Assembly: GCA_003973265.1 (NCBI GenBank)
Contig: QNYZ01000103.1
Coordinates: 1 to 53,684 of the forward strand
DNA: 53,684 nt
Direction: 5' to 3'
From: Deltaproteobacteria bacterium
GTDB lineage: Bacteria; Desulfobacterota; Desulfobacteria; Desulfobacterales; QNYZ01
Shown: positions 32,792 through 43,144 of the stretch, one piece after another
Layout of the letters: every line of letters starts with the position of its first letter
Position numbering within the stretch: position 1 is the first letter of the stretch
The notes under the pieces: generated by a model
The model's database searches: none
Told to the model about the DNA's origin: nothing
What the model saw: only the letters and a program-made list of their open reading frames with translations
Position numbers and translations under genes: made by a program

Positions 32792-34702
32792 TTAACCCCT
32801 TCGCAGTTTTCGGATATCACCAATACGGATCGTCACGTTTTGAGAATCAAAATATTCGATTAACGGTATCACATACTTACGTGATACACCAGTCATCTCT
32901 TTGAACCGGGGCGTTGTGATTTCGCCCTGTTCTTTGAGAAATGCCACCAGCGACTGTTTTAGTTCTTCAACCGCCCCGGCATGAAAGTAGAGGTCTTCCT
33001 TGGCTTTGATCAACTGGTGGTCCTGAACCATCAGGTCGAGGACATCTCTGGCCGTGGCGGCATCGGTATCAAGGGTTTTGATCAGCTCCCGGAAATAGGG
33101 CGGCATGAGGCCGGTATCGGCATAGGCGGCCAGGATGTTTTTCCTGATCGTGCTCTGGTCCGCCGCCAGAGATACTTTGTGGCCTGCCAGGCGGATTATC
33201 TTCTCATCCTCGACCAGCTGGCCGTCCCGGACCATCTGGTTCAGGATCAGGGTCAACAGCTTCGGATTTTTTACCTGGGGAAACTTGGAGCGCAGTTCTT
33301 CTTTCTGCATTCCGGGCTTGAGGGGATAATCATCGTGGTATTGCGACAGGGCGGTATGGATCGACCGGCACAGCTGTTCAATGGTATCGCCATGGATATA
33401 CAGCTTTTCTTCCCTGTCCAGCAGGATGACCTCCCGGCGGGATAGGAGCAGGCCCAGGGGCTGATCAATGGCCTTGTCTTTCAGCCCGGTGGTAAGCCGC
33501 AACTCGGAAAATGTCAGGCCGGCATATCCCGTCTGGCGGATATGCTGAGATATTTTTTCCTCGGGGCTTCCTGTGACGAGGCCTTTAAGTCCGTCAATGA
33601 CATCCTGCCGAAACCGTTTGTGTTTGGGCGGGATGGGGTTTAATACCACTCCGCCGCCCACCGTACGAACCGGCGAATAACTGCGAAGCACGAATCGGTC
33701 ATTGGTTACCAGCGCCACCGGCGTATCCAGGCGGATCTGGGCCACGGTCGTGTCACCGGGGGAGAGCGTTTCCCGGTCCAGCAGGACCAGGTTGCCCAGG
33801 ATTTCACTGGTGCCGGCATGGAAGCGCAAACGGGTTCTGTTTTTTAATTCTTTTTTGCAGCTTTTTAAATATTGTACCTGGATATCAACCATGTAGTTCG
33901 ATTTCAGGGTCTGGGGTGCGGCAAGAACCTGTCCGCGGCTGACGGTTGACCGGTCCAGCCCTTGGAAGTTGATGGCCGTTCGCTGCCCGGCCGTGGCGCA
34001 GTCAACGCTCTGGTTATGCACCTGGATTCCCCGGACCTTGGAGGTAATTCCCGCCGGATAAATCATCACGGCGTCGCCGGTTCTAACGCTCCCCGAAATG
34101 AGGGTGCCGGTGATCACCGTTCCGAATCCCTTCATGGTAAATACCCGGTCGATGGGCAGACGGAACAGACCCGTGGCCGGGCGTTCCTGCAAAGTGGCCA
34201 CCAGGTCGTCCAGGATGGTGATCAACTCGGGTATCCCCTGACCCGATTGAGAGGAAACCGGGACAATCGGCGCATTTTCCAGAAATGTGCCCTGCATGTA
34301 CTGTTCGATATCGTCTGTCACCAGTTCGAGCCATTCTTCATCCACCATATCGATCTTGGTCATGGCCACAATTCCGTGCCGCACACCGAGCAGGCTGCAA
34401 ATTTCCATGTGCTCACGCGTCTGGGGCATAATGCCCTCATCGGCGGCCACCACCATCATCACCAGATCCAGACCCGTGGCACCGGCCACCATGTTTTTAA
34501 CGAATTTTTCATGACCGGGAACATCCACGATCCCAAGGCACCGCCCCCCGGGAAGGTCCAGCGATGCGAATCCGAGTTCGATGGTAATTCCCCGTAACTT
34601 TTCTTCTTTCAGCCGGTCGGTATCGGTACCGGTCATGGCCTTGATCAAAGAGGTCTTGCCGTGATCGATATGTCCGGCCGTGCCGAGAATAATCTGTTTC
34701 AC
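32792..34702 (-). CDS. selB: Selenocysteine-specific translation elongation factor SelB
   Basis: This 636-residue GTPase delivers Sec-tRNA to UGA codons by binding the SECIS hairpin of the mRNA. G motifs are [12 protein letters not shown] (residues 7-18), [12 protein letters not shown] and TKID. Domain II has [19 protein letters not shown], and the C-terminus carries the winged-helix domains that bind SECIS ([50 protein letters not shown]). Length is typical. It implies that the genome encodes selenoproteins, selA, selC and selD, none of which I see here. Downstream genes on the strand include DUF2333; upstream are a 55-residue membrane protein and an RNase II homologue. Confidence 0.97.
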   Translation of the reverse strand: MKQIILGTAGHIDHGKTSLIKAMTGTDTDRLKEEKLRGITIELGFASLDLPGGRCLGIVDVPGHEKFVKNMVAGATGLDLVMMVVAADEGIMPQTREHMEICSLLGVRHGIVAMTKIDMVDEEWLELVTDDIEQYMQGTFLENAPIVPVSSQSGQGIPELITILDDLVATLQERPATGLFRLPIDRVFTMKGFGTVITGTLISGSVRTGDAVMIYPAGITSKVRGIQVHNQSVDCATAGQRTAINFQGLDRSTVSRGQVLAAPQTLKSNYMVDIQVQYLKSCKKELKNRTRLRFHAGTSEILGNLVLLDRETLSPGDTTVAQIRLDTPVALVTNDRFVLRSYSPVRTVGGGVVLNPIPPKHKRFRQDVIDGLKGLVTGSPEEKISQHIRQTGYAGLTFSELRLTTGLKDKAIDQPLGLLLSRREVILLDREEKLYIHGDTIEQLCRSIHTALSQYHDDYPLKPGMQKEELRSKFPQVKNPKLLTLILNQMVRDGQLVEDEKIIRLAGHKVSLAADQSTIRKNILAAYADTGLMPPYFRELIKTLDTDAATARDVLDLMVQDHQLIKAKEDLYFHAGAVEELKQSLVAFLKEQGEITTPRFKEMTGVSRKYVIPLIEYFDSQNVTIRIGDIRKLRRG

Positions 34703-34725
34703 AAAAGGGTCCTTTCCTCGGGTAT

Positions 34726-34893
34726 CTATTGTTTCTTTTGAAAGTGATCCAGCAGATAAGCCGTCCCCACCAGCAGGATCGCCAGGCCCACTACAAACAG
34801 CGGCCCGCCGTCCGGGCGAAATGTCCGGACAATTACAACCGAGATGGCACCGCCGAGAATGGCGCGTAAAAGAAAAATGATTAAGTCGTTCAT
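34726..34893 (-). CDS. Small two-helix membrane protein, 55 residues
   Basis: An ATG at 34893 opens 55 codons on the minus strand. They encode two hydrophobic helices (IIFLLRAILGGAISVVIVR, about 5-23, and LFVVGLAILLVGTAYLLD, about 32-49) linked by the short turn TFRPDGGP, and a basic end (HFQKKQ). It lies between the RNase II-like gene and selB on the same strand, 24 bases before selB, which fits an operon. The upstream Shine-Dalgarno sequence is weak (ATAGG). I do not recognise a family. The balanced two-helix hairpin and the tight position make it more likely real than not. Confidence 0.55.
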   Translation of the reverse strand: MNDLIIFLLRAILGGAISVVIVRTFRPDGGPLFVVGLAILLVGTAYLLDHFQKKQ

Positions 34894-34960
34894 CGATTGC
34901 TGGCCTATTCGGGTGTTTTTTAACGCGGCACGATCATGTCTGTATCACTTCCAGATAAAT

Positions 34961-36970
34961 TTAGCACAGGGAAACCGATAATTTATCATTGCGGGCATTG
35001 GCATGCTGGATGGTCACTTCGATCATATCTTCGGGCGAAAGCATCAGCCCCTCGGAAAGGGGCAGGGCACATTCGACCATATATTCGGACAATAAAATCT
35101 GGTAGTTGTGCCGGCGCTTGAATAGAACATAAGCGGTCGTTTTTTGCCCGACCTGTTTTTCAAAGTGTTTAAGCAGCCAGTATCGATATCGTTTCTGCTG
35201 GGTGCGGGCCACCAGGGTCATCGGTTGGCGGATGGAGGCGATTATTCGATCAATTTCTTCGGCCGTGTAAGGCGTTTCCATCCCCAGGACAGCGCGGATC
35301 TGGCGCTGGGTAATTAAATCGGTATATTTTCGAATCGGTGATGTGGCCGTAACGTAAGCGTCCACACCGAGGCCGGCATGCTTTTCCGGCAGACAACCCA
35401 GCTGAAAGCGGTTTAGCTGGCGTCGCTGCATCCAGTTTTGAAACAGGGTTCCTTCCATGCCCTTATACAGACGTTTTTTTGGATCGGCCTGGGATCTGAA
35501 AATGGCCGGCATTTTGTGGTCGGACAGGAAGCGGGCCATCATGGCGTTGGCCAGAATCATCATCTCGGATACGATCAGCCGGGCGGGGCTTTCACGGTCA
35601 ACCCGGTTGAGCTGGATGGTCCCCGCCTGATCGAGCCAGAGGTGGATCTCCGGCAGGGAAATCTGGGTGGCATTGGCGTCAAACCGGAGGGACCGGTATT
35701 TCCCGGCCAGGTCGTAAAGTGAGCGGAGAGAGGCGCTGGAATCGATAGACCGATTGACATCCCGGTAAAATAACTGTGATTTTACGCGGATCAGGCTGGG
35801 GACTACCTCGGACTCAAGGATAACGCCCCAGGGCGACATCAGCACCCAGGTCGTGATGGCCGGGCGAACCTCACCGGCAGTGAGACTGAACAATCCCTCG
35901 GACAGGCTCGGGCAGAGCATGGGTATTTTTCGGTCGGGCAGGTAAATCGAGCTGGCCCGGTTCATGGCATCGATATCGGTGGGGTCTCTTTTTTTAATAT
36001 AGTGGGCCACATCGGTAATGTGGATGCCGATCCGGAAATTGGGCCCCCGCTTTTCAATACTGATGGCGTCATCCAGGTCAAGGGTTGCCGGGCCGTCAAT
36101 GGTCATTACGTCCAGCTGGGTCAGGTTCACGCGGCGGTCGGCGTCAGGATCCGCAAATTTTTCTTTAACCAGGGCGTCGGCATGGGCTTTGACATCGGGG
36201 GGAAATTCGATGGAAATATTTTCACGAAGTAATTCGATGTTTTCATCCTTTGAAAAAACCCCCAGGTGGACCAGGGCGTTAAAAAGATCGTCGTTTTGAT
36301 CCAATCCGGCTGTTTTCAGTATCCCTCTGGCGATATCCGTCTCCCGGCTTTCTTTGCCAAACAGGTAATAATCCTTGAGTATCACCATCACCGTCTGTTC
36401 CAGATCCGAAAGCGTATCCATCTGAATCGGGATCGGTCGTGTTTCCTGATTTTTCAGCAGCCCCTTTATCCGGGCGGCGCCGGTTTCAATTAATTTCTGC
36501 CGCCGGGCCTCTTCTTTGCGCCGGTTTAAAATCTGTTCGACCTGGGTCGCCGAATGAGGGAAAAACCGGTCATGATTGAATTTGAAATAGAGCCGGTCTT
36601 CAAAAAAGGCCCGGACCACAGCCGCTTCACGGTCGCTGTCGGGTTTGCCGGGGAAGCAGAGCCCCGTCATGGTGGGCAGATCAATCCATTCTTCTTCCGT
36701 ATTGAGGACTTCCCATAATTTCCTGATATTAATCTGTTCGGTAAGACGCTGGCGTTCAGCGCCGATTTTTTTCAGGGCTGCAATGGTATCATCCCGGCCA
36801 AGCGCCGGATCAAGGGATCGATTACTATGATGGGAGACCCGGCTGATGGCCAGGTTGACTTCACGGTTGGTTTCGGCCAGCAGGCGCAGCCGTTTTTGCT
36901 TGACCTGCTGGACGACGGCGCAGATAATCTTCTGTCGATCAATATATTCTACAATGTTTCCGGTTTCCAT
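34961..36970 (-). CDS. RNase II/RNB-family exoribonuclease
   Basis: This 669-residue protein contains the RNB catalytic domain from about residue 270. It has TIDGPATLDLDDAISIE with the aspartate cluster that binds magnesium, IHITDVAHYIKKRDPTD, SSIYLPDRKIPMLCPSLSEG and, near the end, YVTATSPIRKYTDLITQRQI, the RNB family signature. It degrades RNA 3' to 5'. The N-terminal 250 residues are helical and lack the clear cold-shock/S1 pair of E. coli RNase II and RNase R. No S1 domain was certain at the C-terminus, so this is the shorter VacB-like class of Desulfobacterota and cyanobacteria. The ATG has ACGAGGGGCG upstream. Confidence 0.88.
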   Translation of the reverse strand: METGNIVEYIDRQKIICAVVQQVKQKRLRLLAETNREVNLAISRVSHHSNRSLDPALGRDDTIAALKKIGAERQRLTEQINIRKLWEVLNTEEEWIDLPTMTGLCFPGKPDSDREAAVVRAFFEDRLYFKFNHDRFFPHSATQVEQILNRRKEEARRQKLIETGAARIKGLLKNQETRPIPIQMDTLSDLEQTVMVILKDYYLFGKESRETDIARGILKTAGLDQNDDLFNALVHLGVFSKDENIELLRENISIEFPPDVKAHADALVKEKFADPDADRRVNLTQLDVMTIDGPATLDLDDAISIEKRGPNFRIGIHITDVAHYIKKRDPTDIDAMNRASSIYLPDRKIPMLCPSLSEGLFSLTAGEVRPAITTWVLMSPWGVILESEVVPSLIRVKSQLFYRDVNRSIDSSASLRSLYDLAGKYRSLRFDANATQISLPEIHLWLDQAGTIQLNRVDRESPARLIVSEMMILANAMMARFLSDHKMPAIFRSQADPKKRLYKGMEGTLFQNWMQRRQLNRFQLGCLPEKHAGLGVDAYVTATSPIRKYTDLITQRQIRAVLGMETPYTAEEIDRIIASIRQPMTLVARTQQKRYRYWLLKHFEKQVGQKTTAYVLFKRRHNYQILLSEYMVECALPLSEGLMLSPEDMIEVTIQHANARNDKLSVSLC

Positions 36971-37217
36971 AAGCGCCCCTCGTAACAGTCGTATGCCGGA
37001 AAGTCAACAAACGACGGCCTTCGGAAAACCCGGGATGTCAAAAAAAACCGGGTATTCGTAAACTATGGATGCCCATAAAATCAGGACTTCGGACAATAAA
37101 GATATGAGAAAAATTTTCAACAAACGTTGCGCACGCTGTCAGGGTGTATATTTTCAACAGATTACCGGAAAGATCAAAGGTCACGCTATGGGTAATATTT
37201 AAGGCCGGAGGCGCTAT

Positions 37218-39089
37218 TTGAACCCGTCGTTTCATCTCATCAAGCCATATTTTTCCACACATCGATTTCGGATCATTATCGGCATGGGTTGCCTGGTCGC
37301 CGTTGACCTGATGCAGCTCTACATCCCCCGGGTAGTGAAACAGGCCGTGGACGGGCTGGCCGTTTATCAGGCGGACCCGCGGTCGCTTTTGAAACAGGCG
37401 CTGGTCATTGTTATGCTGGCCATCGGCATCGGGGGGCTTCGGTATGTGTGGCGCAGTTGCCTGATCGGCCTGGCCGTTCGGGTCGAGGAAGGTCTTCGGA
37501 ACCGGTTGTTTATGCACCTTCAGACGCTGTCGGCCGCTTATTATGACCAGACACCCACCGGCGATTTGATGGCCCGGGCCACCAACGATATCAAACAGAT
37601 CCGCATGGCCACCGGCATGGGCCTGGTGGCCATTACCGATGCCGTGGTACTGGGCACTGCGGCCATCGGGTTTATGGCTTACATCAATGTCCGGTTGACC
37701 TTGCTTTTATTGATTCCCATGCCGGCAATTGTTTTCACCGCCCGATTTTTTGGAAAGAAAATGCATCGCCGCTTTAAGGATGTGCAGGCCGGATTTTCGA
37801 CCATGACCGAAACCGTCCGCGAGTTTTTTTCCGGGATCCGCATGATTAAAGTGTACAACCGGCAGGATGAGGCCGCCCGGCGGTTTGGGGCGGTTTCCGG
37901 TGATTATGTCCGCCGGAACATGAAACTCGTGCGTATTACCCGGACATTTATTCCGTTGATGATCTTTTTTTCCAACCTCAGCCTGGCCATCGTTATTTTT
38001 CTGGGCGGGCGTCAAACCATTACGGCCACGATCACACCGGGTGAATTTGTCGCGTTTATTGCCTACTTGGGGCTGCTGACGTGGCCTATGATGGCCCTGG
38101 GATGGCTGACCAACCTTGTGCAGCGCGGCCAGGCTTCACTGGACCGAATCGACGCGGTAATTCAGACGGAACCGGATATCCGGCCGGGCACGCCGGCGGA
38201 TGATGCGCCGGATACAGCGGGTTCGATTATACCGGAGCCGGTCCGGGGCGCACTGGTGCTGTCGGATGTCCAATTTCACTACCCGGCCAATATTCTGAAA
38301 CCGGACAGGTCCGTCCCTGAGAATCCGGACCACTCCGGGCCAGCAGACGACAGGGCCGGGCATGCCGGTCCCCAGGTTCAGGAACCGGTCCCGGTGCTGG
38401 ACGGTATCTGCCTTTCCATATCGCCTGGAGAAACCATTGGTATTGTCGGGCCGCCCGGAGCAGGCAAAACCACCCTGTTAAATTTGATTCCCCGGTTGTA
38501 CGATGTGTCCGGCGGAAGTATCTGCCTGGACGGTACGGATATTCGCCACATGGACCCGGTACATCTGCGTGCGCATATCGCCTTTGTTCCCCAGGAACCG
38601 TTTTTGTTCTCCGGGACCATGGGTGAAAATATTTTTTTCACGGCCCGTGCGGACGATGAAGAAAAAGTGGCCGCCACCCTCAAAGCGGCGGCCCTGGATC
38701 AGACGATTGAAATGTTTGATGAGGGCCTGGATACACTGGTTGGCGAAAAAGGCGTGATTCTTTCCGGCGGGCAGAAACAGCGTGTGGCATTGGCCCGCGC
38801 GCTGTATTGTGAGGTGCCGATTCTGCTCCTGGATGACCCGATCAGCCAGGTAGACGCCCAGACGGCCGATACGATCCTTAGAACCCTCGGCGTCCTGAAA
38901 GGCCGGCGGACCATTATCATGGTCTCCCACCGGCTTTCCGCTTTGCGAAATGCCGATCGGATTATTGTTATGGAGGGCGGCCGCATCACCGAATCGGGCA
39001 GCCACGAACAACTCGTATCGACCGGCGGCTATTATGCCCGCACCGCGGCAATCCAGGCGCTGGGCGGAGAAGATGACCATGGGCGTTAA
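37218..39089 (+). CDS. ABC exporter half-transporter A (non-canonical ATP site)
   Basis: This 623-residue membrane protein with six transmembrane helices and a C-terminal ATPase resembles YheI/BmrC. Start is TTG at 37218 after GGAGG. The ATPase has Walker A GPPGAGKTT, Q-loop FVPQEPF, signature LSGGQKQR, and Walker B ILLLDDPISQ. In this last motif the catalytic glutamate is replaced by Asp540. The next gene has a normal glutamate but an altered signature, so the two should form one inactive and one active ATP site, as in known heterodimers. Before Walker A there is a 30-40-residue proline- and acid-rich insert (KPDRSVPENPDHSGPADDR) not usual for the fold. It overlaps the next gene by 17 bases. 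Confidence 0.92.
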   Translation: MNPSFHLIKPYFSTHRFRIIIGMGCLVAVDLMQLYIPRVVKQAVDGLAVYQADPRSLLKQALVIVMLAIGIGGLRYVWRSCLIGLAVRVEEGLRNRLFMHLQTLSAAYYDQTPTGDLMARATNDIKQIRMATGMGLVAITDAVVLGTAAIGFMAYINVRLTLLLLIPMPAIVFTARFFGKKMHRRFKDVQAGFSTMTETVREFFSGIRMIKVYNRQDEAARRFGAVSGDYVRRNMKLVRITRTFIPLMIFFSNLSLAIVIFLGGRQTITATITPGEFVAFIAYLGLLTWPMMALGWLTNLVQRGQASLDRIDAVIQTEPDIRPGTPADDAPDTAGSIIPEPVRGALVLSDVQFHYPANILKPDRSVPENPDHSGPADDRAGHAGPQVQEPVPVLDGICLSISPGETIGIVGPPGAGKTTLLNLIPRLYDVSGGSICLDGTDIRHMDPVHLRAHIAFVPQEPFLFSGTMGENIFFTARADDEEKVAATLKAAALDQTIEMFDEGLDTLVGEKGVILSGGQKQRVALARALYCEVPILLLDDPISQVDAQTADTILRTLGVLKGRRTIIMVSHRLSALRNADRIIVMEGGRITESGSHEQLVSTGGYYARTAAIQALGGEDDHGR

Positions 39090-41079
39090 TCGCGATTATT
39101 TCGCCGAAGAGAAAATCGGCAGGGTCACCGATGCCGGACTGATGCGCCGGGTGTATCCGTTTGTGCGGCCCTATGGGCTTCACCTGGCGGCCGCCGTCGT
39201 GTTTATCCTGGCGGTGACCCTGATCGAGCTGGCTGTGCCGTACGTCACCAAAATGGCCATTGACCGCTATATTGTTCCAGTGTCCGGCACTGTTGATTCC
39301 CCCGCGGACGGCATCCGGGCGCACCGGCCCGCCAGGGACCGTCTCGTTACGGTGGATATGTCGGATCCGGCGGTTCGGGCGGTTGTGGAAAAATACCGGG
39401 ATCGCTTCCGGATCGTCAACCATCAGACCGTTATCAGGTGGACGGATCTGCCGGGTATTGAAAAATCAGATATCGTGACATTACGAAAACGGGATCTGAA
39501 CGGTATCGCCCGGTTGACGTTGATTTTTCTGCTTTTGATCGTTGCAGGGCTGGGGGCCAATTTTGCCCACCAGCTGATCCTGGAATATACCGGTCAGATG
39601 ATCATGCACGATTTGCGTATGCGACTGTTTACCCATATCCAGTCTTTATCCGTCCGGTTTTTTACGAAAAACCCCGTGGGCCGGCTGGTGACACGGGTGA
39701 CCAATGATGTTCAGAACATGCACGAATTGTTTACCGCCGTGATCGTCTTTGTTTTCAAGGATCTGTTTTTACTGATCGGTATCTGTATTGTGCTCCTCAG
39801 TTTAAACTGGCAGCTGGCGTTGATCTGTTTTACCGTCTTTCCCATCGTTTTCTTTGCGTCGTTTTACTTTGCGCGCCAGGCCCGGGATGTCTACCGGCTG
39901 TTACGGGTCAAAGTTGCTGAAATCAATGCCCGCCTTACCGAAACCATTAACGGGATGCGGGTGATACAATTGTTCAGGCAGGAAGCGGCCAGTGAACAGC
40001 GGTTCAGGCGGTTAAACCATGAAAACTATATGGCCGGGATGCGGCAGTTACGCATTTTTGCACTTTTTATGCCCTTTGTCGGGATGCTGGGAACCGTGGC
40101 GCTGGCCGTGGTGATCTATTTCGGGGGAAGCCGGGTATTGGACGATCGTATCACCCTGGGCATCCTGGTGGCGTTTATTTCTTATATCCGCATGTTTTTC
40201 CGGCCTATCCGGGATATCGCCGAAAAGTATAATATTCTCCAAAACGCCATGTCGTCGGTTGAACGACTTTTTCTCATCCTGGACAATTCCGGACAGATGG
40301 CTCAGCCCGATCCCCGGCCCAGCGGGGGAAAAGACGGCGGGGCCGGACTGGAGCGAATTCACCGGATTGAATTCGACCGGGTCACTTTCGGATACCAGCC
40401 CGGCATACCGGTACTGGAAGACATCCGTTTAACAATCAACGAAGGTGAGCGGGTGGCCGTGGTCGGCCCCACCGGATCCGGAAAGACATCGCTGATTAAC
40501 CTGCTGGTCCGGTTTTACGATCCTGACAGCGGCCGGATATGGATCAATGGCCGCGGACTGACCGATTATAAAACGACCGCCATTCGTCAACGCATGGCCC
40601 TGGTGACTCAGGATCCGTTTTTATTTACCGGAACCATTGCGGACAATATTCGTTTCGGTAATGCCGCGCTAACGGACGGCGATCTGGAACGGGCCATCGA
40701 AAACGCCCATTGCACGGACCTGGTCGCCAAACTGCCCGGTGGGACGGATTTTGTCCTGGCTGGCGGCAAGGAAGCCCTGTCCAGCGGCGAGCGGCAGCTG
40801 ATATCGATTGCCCGGGCGTTTGCCAGGGACCCGGATCTGCTCATCCTGGATGAGGCCACCTCATTTATCGATTCCATTACCGAGCAGCATATTCAGAAGG
40901 CGCTGGACCTTCTCATGCAGCGGCGAACAACGCTTCTCGTCGCCCATCGCCTGTCCACCGCACGAAAGGCCGATCGAATCGTGGTTATCTCCCGGGGACG
41001 GATTGTGGAAACAGGTACCCATGAAGAATTGATCCGGCAAAAGGGGGTTTACTACCGGCTCGGAGAATTGCAGCATTGA
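39073..41079 (+). CDS. ABC exporter half-transporter B (canonical Walker B)
   Basis: This 668-residue partner of the previous protein resembles YheH/BmrD. Start is ATG at 39073 behind GGCGGAGAAG, inside the end of the first gene; ATG 39079 is an alternative. After helix 1 there is a 70-90-residue extracytoplasmic insert (SGTVDSPADGIRAH to IVTLRKRDLNG). The ATPase has Walker A GPTGSGKTS, VTQDPFLFTG, a variant signature LSSGERQL, and Walker B ILDEATS with catalytic Glu594. Paired with the first protein it makes a type IV exporter, probably of lipids or hydrophobic compounds; the cargo cannot be deduced. The enlarged outer loop is also found in BmrD-like subunits. Confidence 0.92.
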   Translation: MTMGVNRDYFAEEKIGRVTDAGLMRRVYPFVRPYGLHLAAAVVFILAVTLIELAVPYVTKMAIDRYIVPVSGTVDSPADGIRAHRPARDRLVTVDMSDPAVRAVVEKYRDRFRIVNHQTVIRWTDLPGIEKSDIVTLRKRDLNGIARLTLIFLLLIVAGLGANFAHQLILEYTGQMIMHDLRMRLFTHIQSLSVRFFTKNPVGRLVTRVTNDVQNMHELFTAVIVFVFKDLFLLIGICIVLLSLNWQLALICFTVFPIVFFASFYFARQARDVYRLLRVKVAEINARLTETINGMRVIQLFRQEAASEQRFRRLNHENYMAGMRQLRIFALFMPFVGMLGTVALAVVIYFGGSRVLDDRITLGILVAFISYIRMFFRPIRDIAEKYNILQNAMSSVERLFLILDNSGQMAQPDPRPSGGKDGGAGLERIHRIEFDRVTFGYQPGIPVLEDIRLTINEGERVAVVGPTGSGKTSLINLLVRFYDPDSGRIWINGRGLTDYKTTAIRQRMALVTQDPFLFTGTIADNIRFGNAALTDGDLERAIENAHCTDLVAKLPGGTDFVLAGGKEALSSGERQLISIARAFARDPDLLILDEATSFIDSITEQHIQKALDLLMQRRTTLLVAHRLSTARKADRIVVISRGRIVETGTHEELIRQKGVYYRLGELQH

Positions 41080-41196
41080 TTTTATCCTTGCCAAAAGAAA
41101 AGGTAACTGGTACGAAAACTTACTTAGGCGTTCATGCCGGGATAAGGGGGTATTCGATAAATTTTAAACAGTTGCCAACAGACTTTAGGGTTCTGA

Positions 41197-41226
41197 TTTC
41201 AACCGATAGTGGCATTATCGTACAAT
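41197..41226 (+). promoter_or_regulatory. Candidate promoter of fhs
   Basis: TTTCAA (41197-41202) and TACAAT (41221-41226) are 18 bases apart, about 40 bases upstream of the start codon. The -10 is a good match and the -35 is weaker. The leader carries the strong AAAAAAGGAGGG site. Confidence 0.45.
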
Positions 41227-41265
41227 AACAATATCTAATCATCAGAAAAAAGGAGGGATTCGACA

Positions 41266-43029
41266 ATGGCGTACAATGCAGTTGAGATGGCGGACTGGGA
41301 GATTTCCGAAGAAGCCGAAAAAAATATGCCGACACCGGACGAATGGCGGGATAAACTCGGGTTGCAGAAAGACGAAGTTTTACCCATGGGCCGCCTGGCC
41401 AAACTTGATTTTCTGAAAATCATCGACCGGCTCAAGAACAAACCGGACGGCAAATACATTGAAGTGACCGCCATCACACCGACTCCGCTGGGCGAAGGAA
41501 AAAGCACCACTTCCTGCGGCCTGATGGAAGGCCTGGGTAAACGCGGAAAAAACGTTGGCGGTGCGCTGCGTCAGCCTTCAGGCGGCCCCACCATGAACGT
41601 CAAGGGAACGGCGGCCGGCGGCGGAAACTCCCTGCTGATCCCCATGACCGAGTTCTCCCTGGGTTTGACTGGTGACATCAACGACATCATGAACGCCCAC
41701 AACCTGGCCATGGTGGCCCTGACCTCGCGGATGCAGCATGAGCGGAATTATAACGACGAGCAGCTTCAGCGATTGACCGGTATGCGCCGTCTGGACATTG
41801 ATCCCACCCGCGTTGAGCTGGGCTGGATCATGGACTTTTGTGCCCAGGCCCTTCGGAATATCATCATCGGCATCGGTGGCCGTTACGACGGATTTACCAT
41901 GCAGTCCAAATTCGGTATTGCCGTCGGGTCCGAATGTATGGCCATTCTGGCCGTGATCCGGGACCTGGCCGATCTGAAAAAACGCCTCAATGAAATCACG
42001 GTGGCCTTTGACAAGAGCGGCAAACCGGTGACCACCGGCGACCTTGAAGTCGGCAATGCCATGACCGCTTTCATGCGCAACACCATTAACCCCACCTTGA
42101 TGTGCACCGCCGAATATAACCCCTGCATGGTGCATGCCGGGCCGTTTGCCAATATCGCCGTTGGCCAGTCTTCGATCATTGCCGATCGTGTCGGTCTGAA
42201 GCTGTTTGACTACCATGTAACGGAAAGCGGGTTTGCCGCCGACATCGGGTTTGAAAAATTCTGGAACGTTAAATGCCGGTTCAGCGGCCTGAAACCACAT
42301 GTCTCCGTACTGACCTCCACGATCCGCGCTCTCAAAATGCACGGCGGCGGACCCAAGGTTACCCCGGGGATTGCCATGGACGATGTTTACACCAAAGAGA
42401 ACCTGGAGCTGGTCGAAAAAGGCTGCGAGAACATGGTCCATCATATCAATACGATCCGCAAGGCCGGAATTAATCCGGTGGTGTGTATCAACCGGTTCTA
42501 CACGGATACCGACGCCGAGTGCGCGGTTGTCCGGAAAGCGGCCGAAGCTGCCGGTGCCCGCTGTGCCGAGTCTAAACACTGGGAAAAAGGCGGCGAGGGT
42601 GCGCTGGAATTTGCCGATGCCGTCATCGATGCCTGTAACGAGGAGAATGATTTCAAATTCCTCTATCCACTGGAAATGAAGCTGCGGGATCGGGTCAAAA
42701 CCATTGCCACGGAAGTTTACGGTGCGGACGGTGTGACCTGGACCCCGGAGGCGGAGGCCAAGGCCAAAATGCTGGAAAACGATCCCAAGTATGACGACTT
42801 CGCCACCATGATGGTTAAAACCCATCTCAGCCTGAGCCACGATCCGACACTCAAGGGTACACCCAAGGGTTGGACGCTGCCTATTCGTGACATCCTGATT
42901 TATTCCGGCGCCAAGTTCCTCTGCCCCTGTGCCGGTACCATCAGCCTGATGCCGGGAACGGGTTCCAACCCGGCATTCAGAAGAGTGGATGTGGATGTGG
43001 AATCTGGAAAGGTGTCCGGATTGTTCTAA
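41266..43029 (+). CDS. fhs: Formate-tetrahydrofolate ligase
   Basis: This 587-residue cytosolic enzyme joins formate to tetrahydrofolate with ATP. It is the entry to the methyl branch of the Wood-Ljungdahl pathway, run forwards or in reverse, and a source of formyl groups. It has the P-loop [54 protein letters not shown] and the C-terminal [13 protein letters not shown]. Length is slightly above the usual 555-560, from a short N-terminal extension. It has a strong ribosome-binding site, its own promoter and a clear terminator, so it is transcribed alone and probably highly. In complete-oxidising sulfate reducers it works in the oxidative acetyl-CoA route. Confidence 0.97.
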   Translation: MAYNAVEMADWEISEEAEKNMPTPDEWRDKLGLQKDEVLPMGRLAKLDFLKIIDRLKNKPDGKYIEVTAITPTPLGEGKSTTSCGLMEGLGKRGKNVGGALRQPSGGPTMNVKGTAAGGGNSLLIPMTEFSLGLTGDINDIMNAHNLAMVALTSRMQHERNYNDEQLQRLTGMRRLDIDPTRVELGWIMDFCAQALRNIIIGIGGRYDGFTMQSKFGIAVGSECMAILAVIRDLADLKKRLNEITVAFDKSGKPVTTGDLEVGNAMTAFMRNTINPTLMCTAEYNPCMVHAGPFANIAVGQSSIIADRVGLKLFDYHVTESGFAADIGFEKFWNVKCRFSGLKPHVSVLTSTIRALKMHGGGPKVTPGIAMDDVYTKENLELVEKGCENMVHHINTIRKAGINPVVCINRFYTDTDAECAVVRKAAEAAGARCAESKHWEKGGEGALEFADAVIDACNEENDFKFLYPLEMKLRDRVKTIATEVYGADGVTWTPEAEAKAKMLENDPKYDDFATMMVKTHLSLSHDPTLKGTPKGWTLPIRDILIYSGAKFLCPCAGTISLMPGTGSNPAFRRVDVDVESGKVSGLF

Positions 43030-43056
43030 ACAGTCCGTTATACTGAACAATTAAAA

Positions 43057-43089
43057 AGGCCCCGTGCGTTTGCCGGGGTCTTTTTTTTT
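43057..43089 (+). terminator. Intrinsic terminator after fhs
   Basis: An 8-bp stem (AGGCCCCG at 43057-43064 with CGGGGTCT at 43074-43081, one G-T pair) and a 9-base loop are followed by nine T (43081-43089). It sits 28 bases after the fhs stop codon. Confidence 0.92.
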
Positions 43090-43144
43090 CTTACTCTACT
43101 TTCTTCAAGGCGGCACAACCTTTGGTCCTTTTGGATCAGGCTTT

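Noticed and set aside
32792..34702. Selenoprotein genes near selB
   Set aside because: No truncated redox gene with an in-frame TGA followed by a hairpin was found next to selB; the stop in the GS relic is TAA, so it is not a Sec codon.
41578..43050. 490-codon frame antisense to fhs
   Set aside because: Long only because fhs has strong codon bias; no start signal or motif, and the sense gene is unmistakable.
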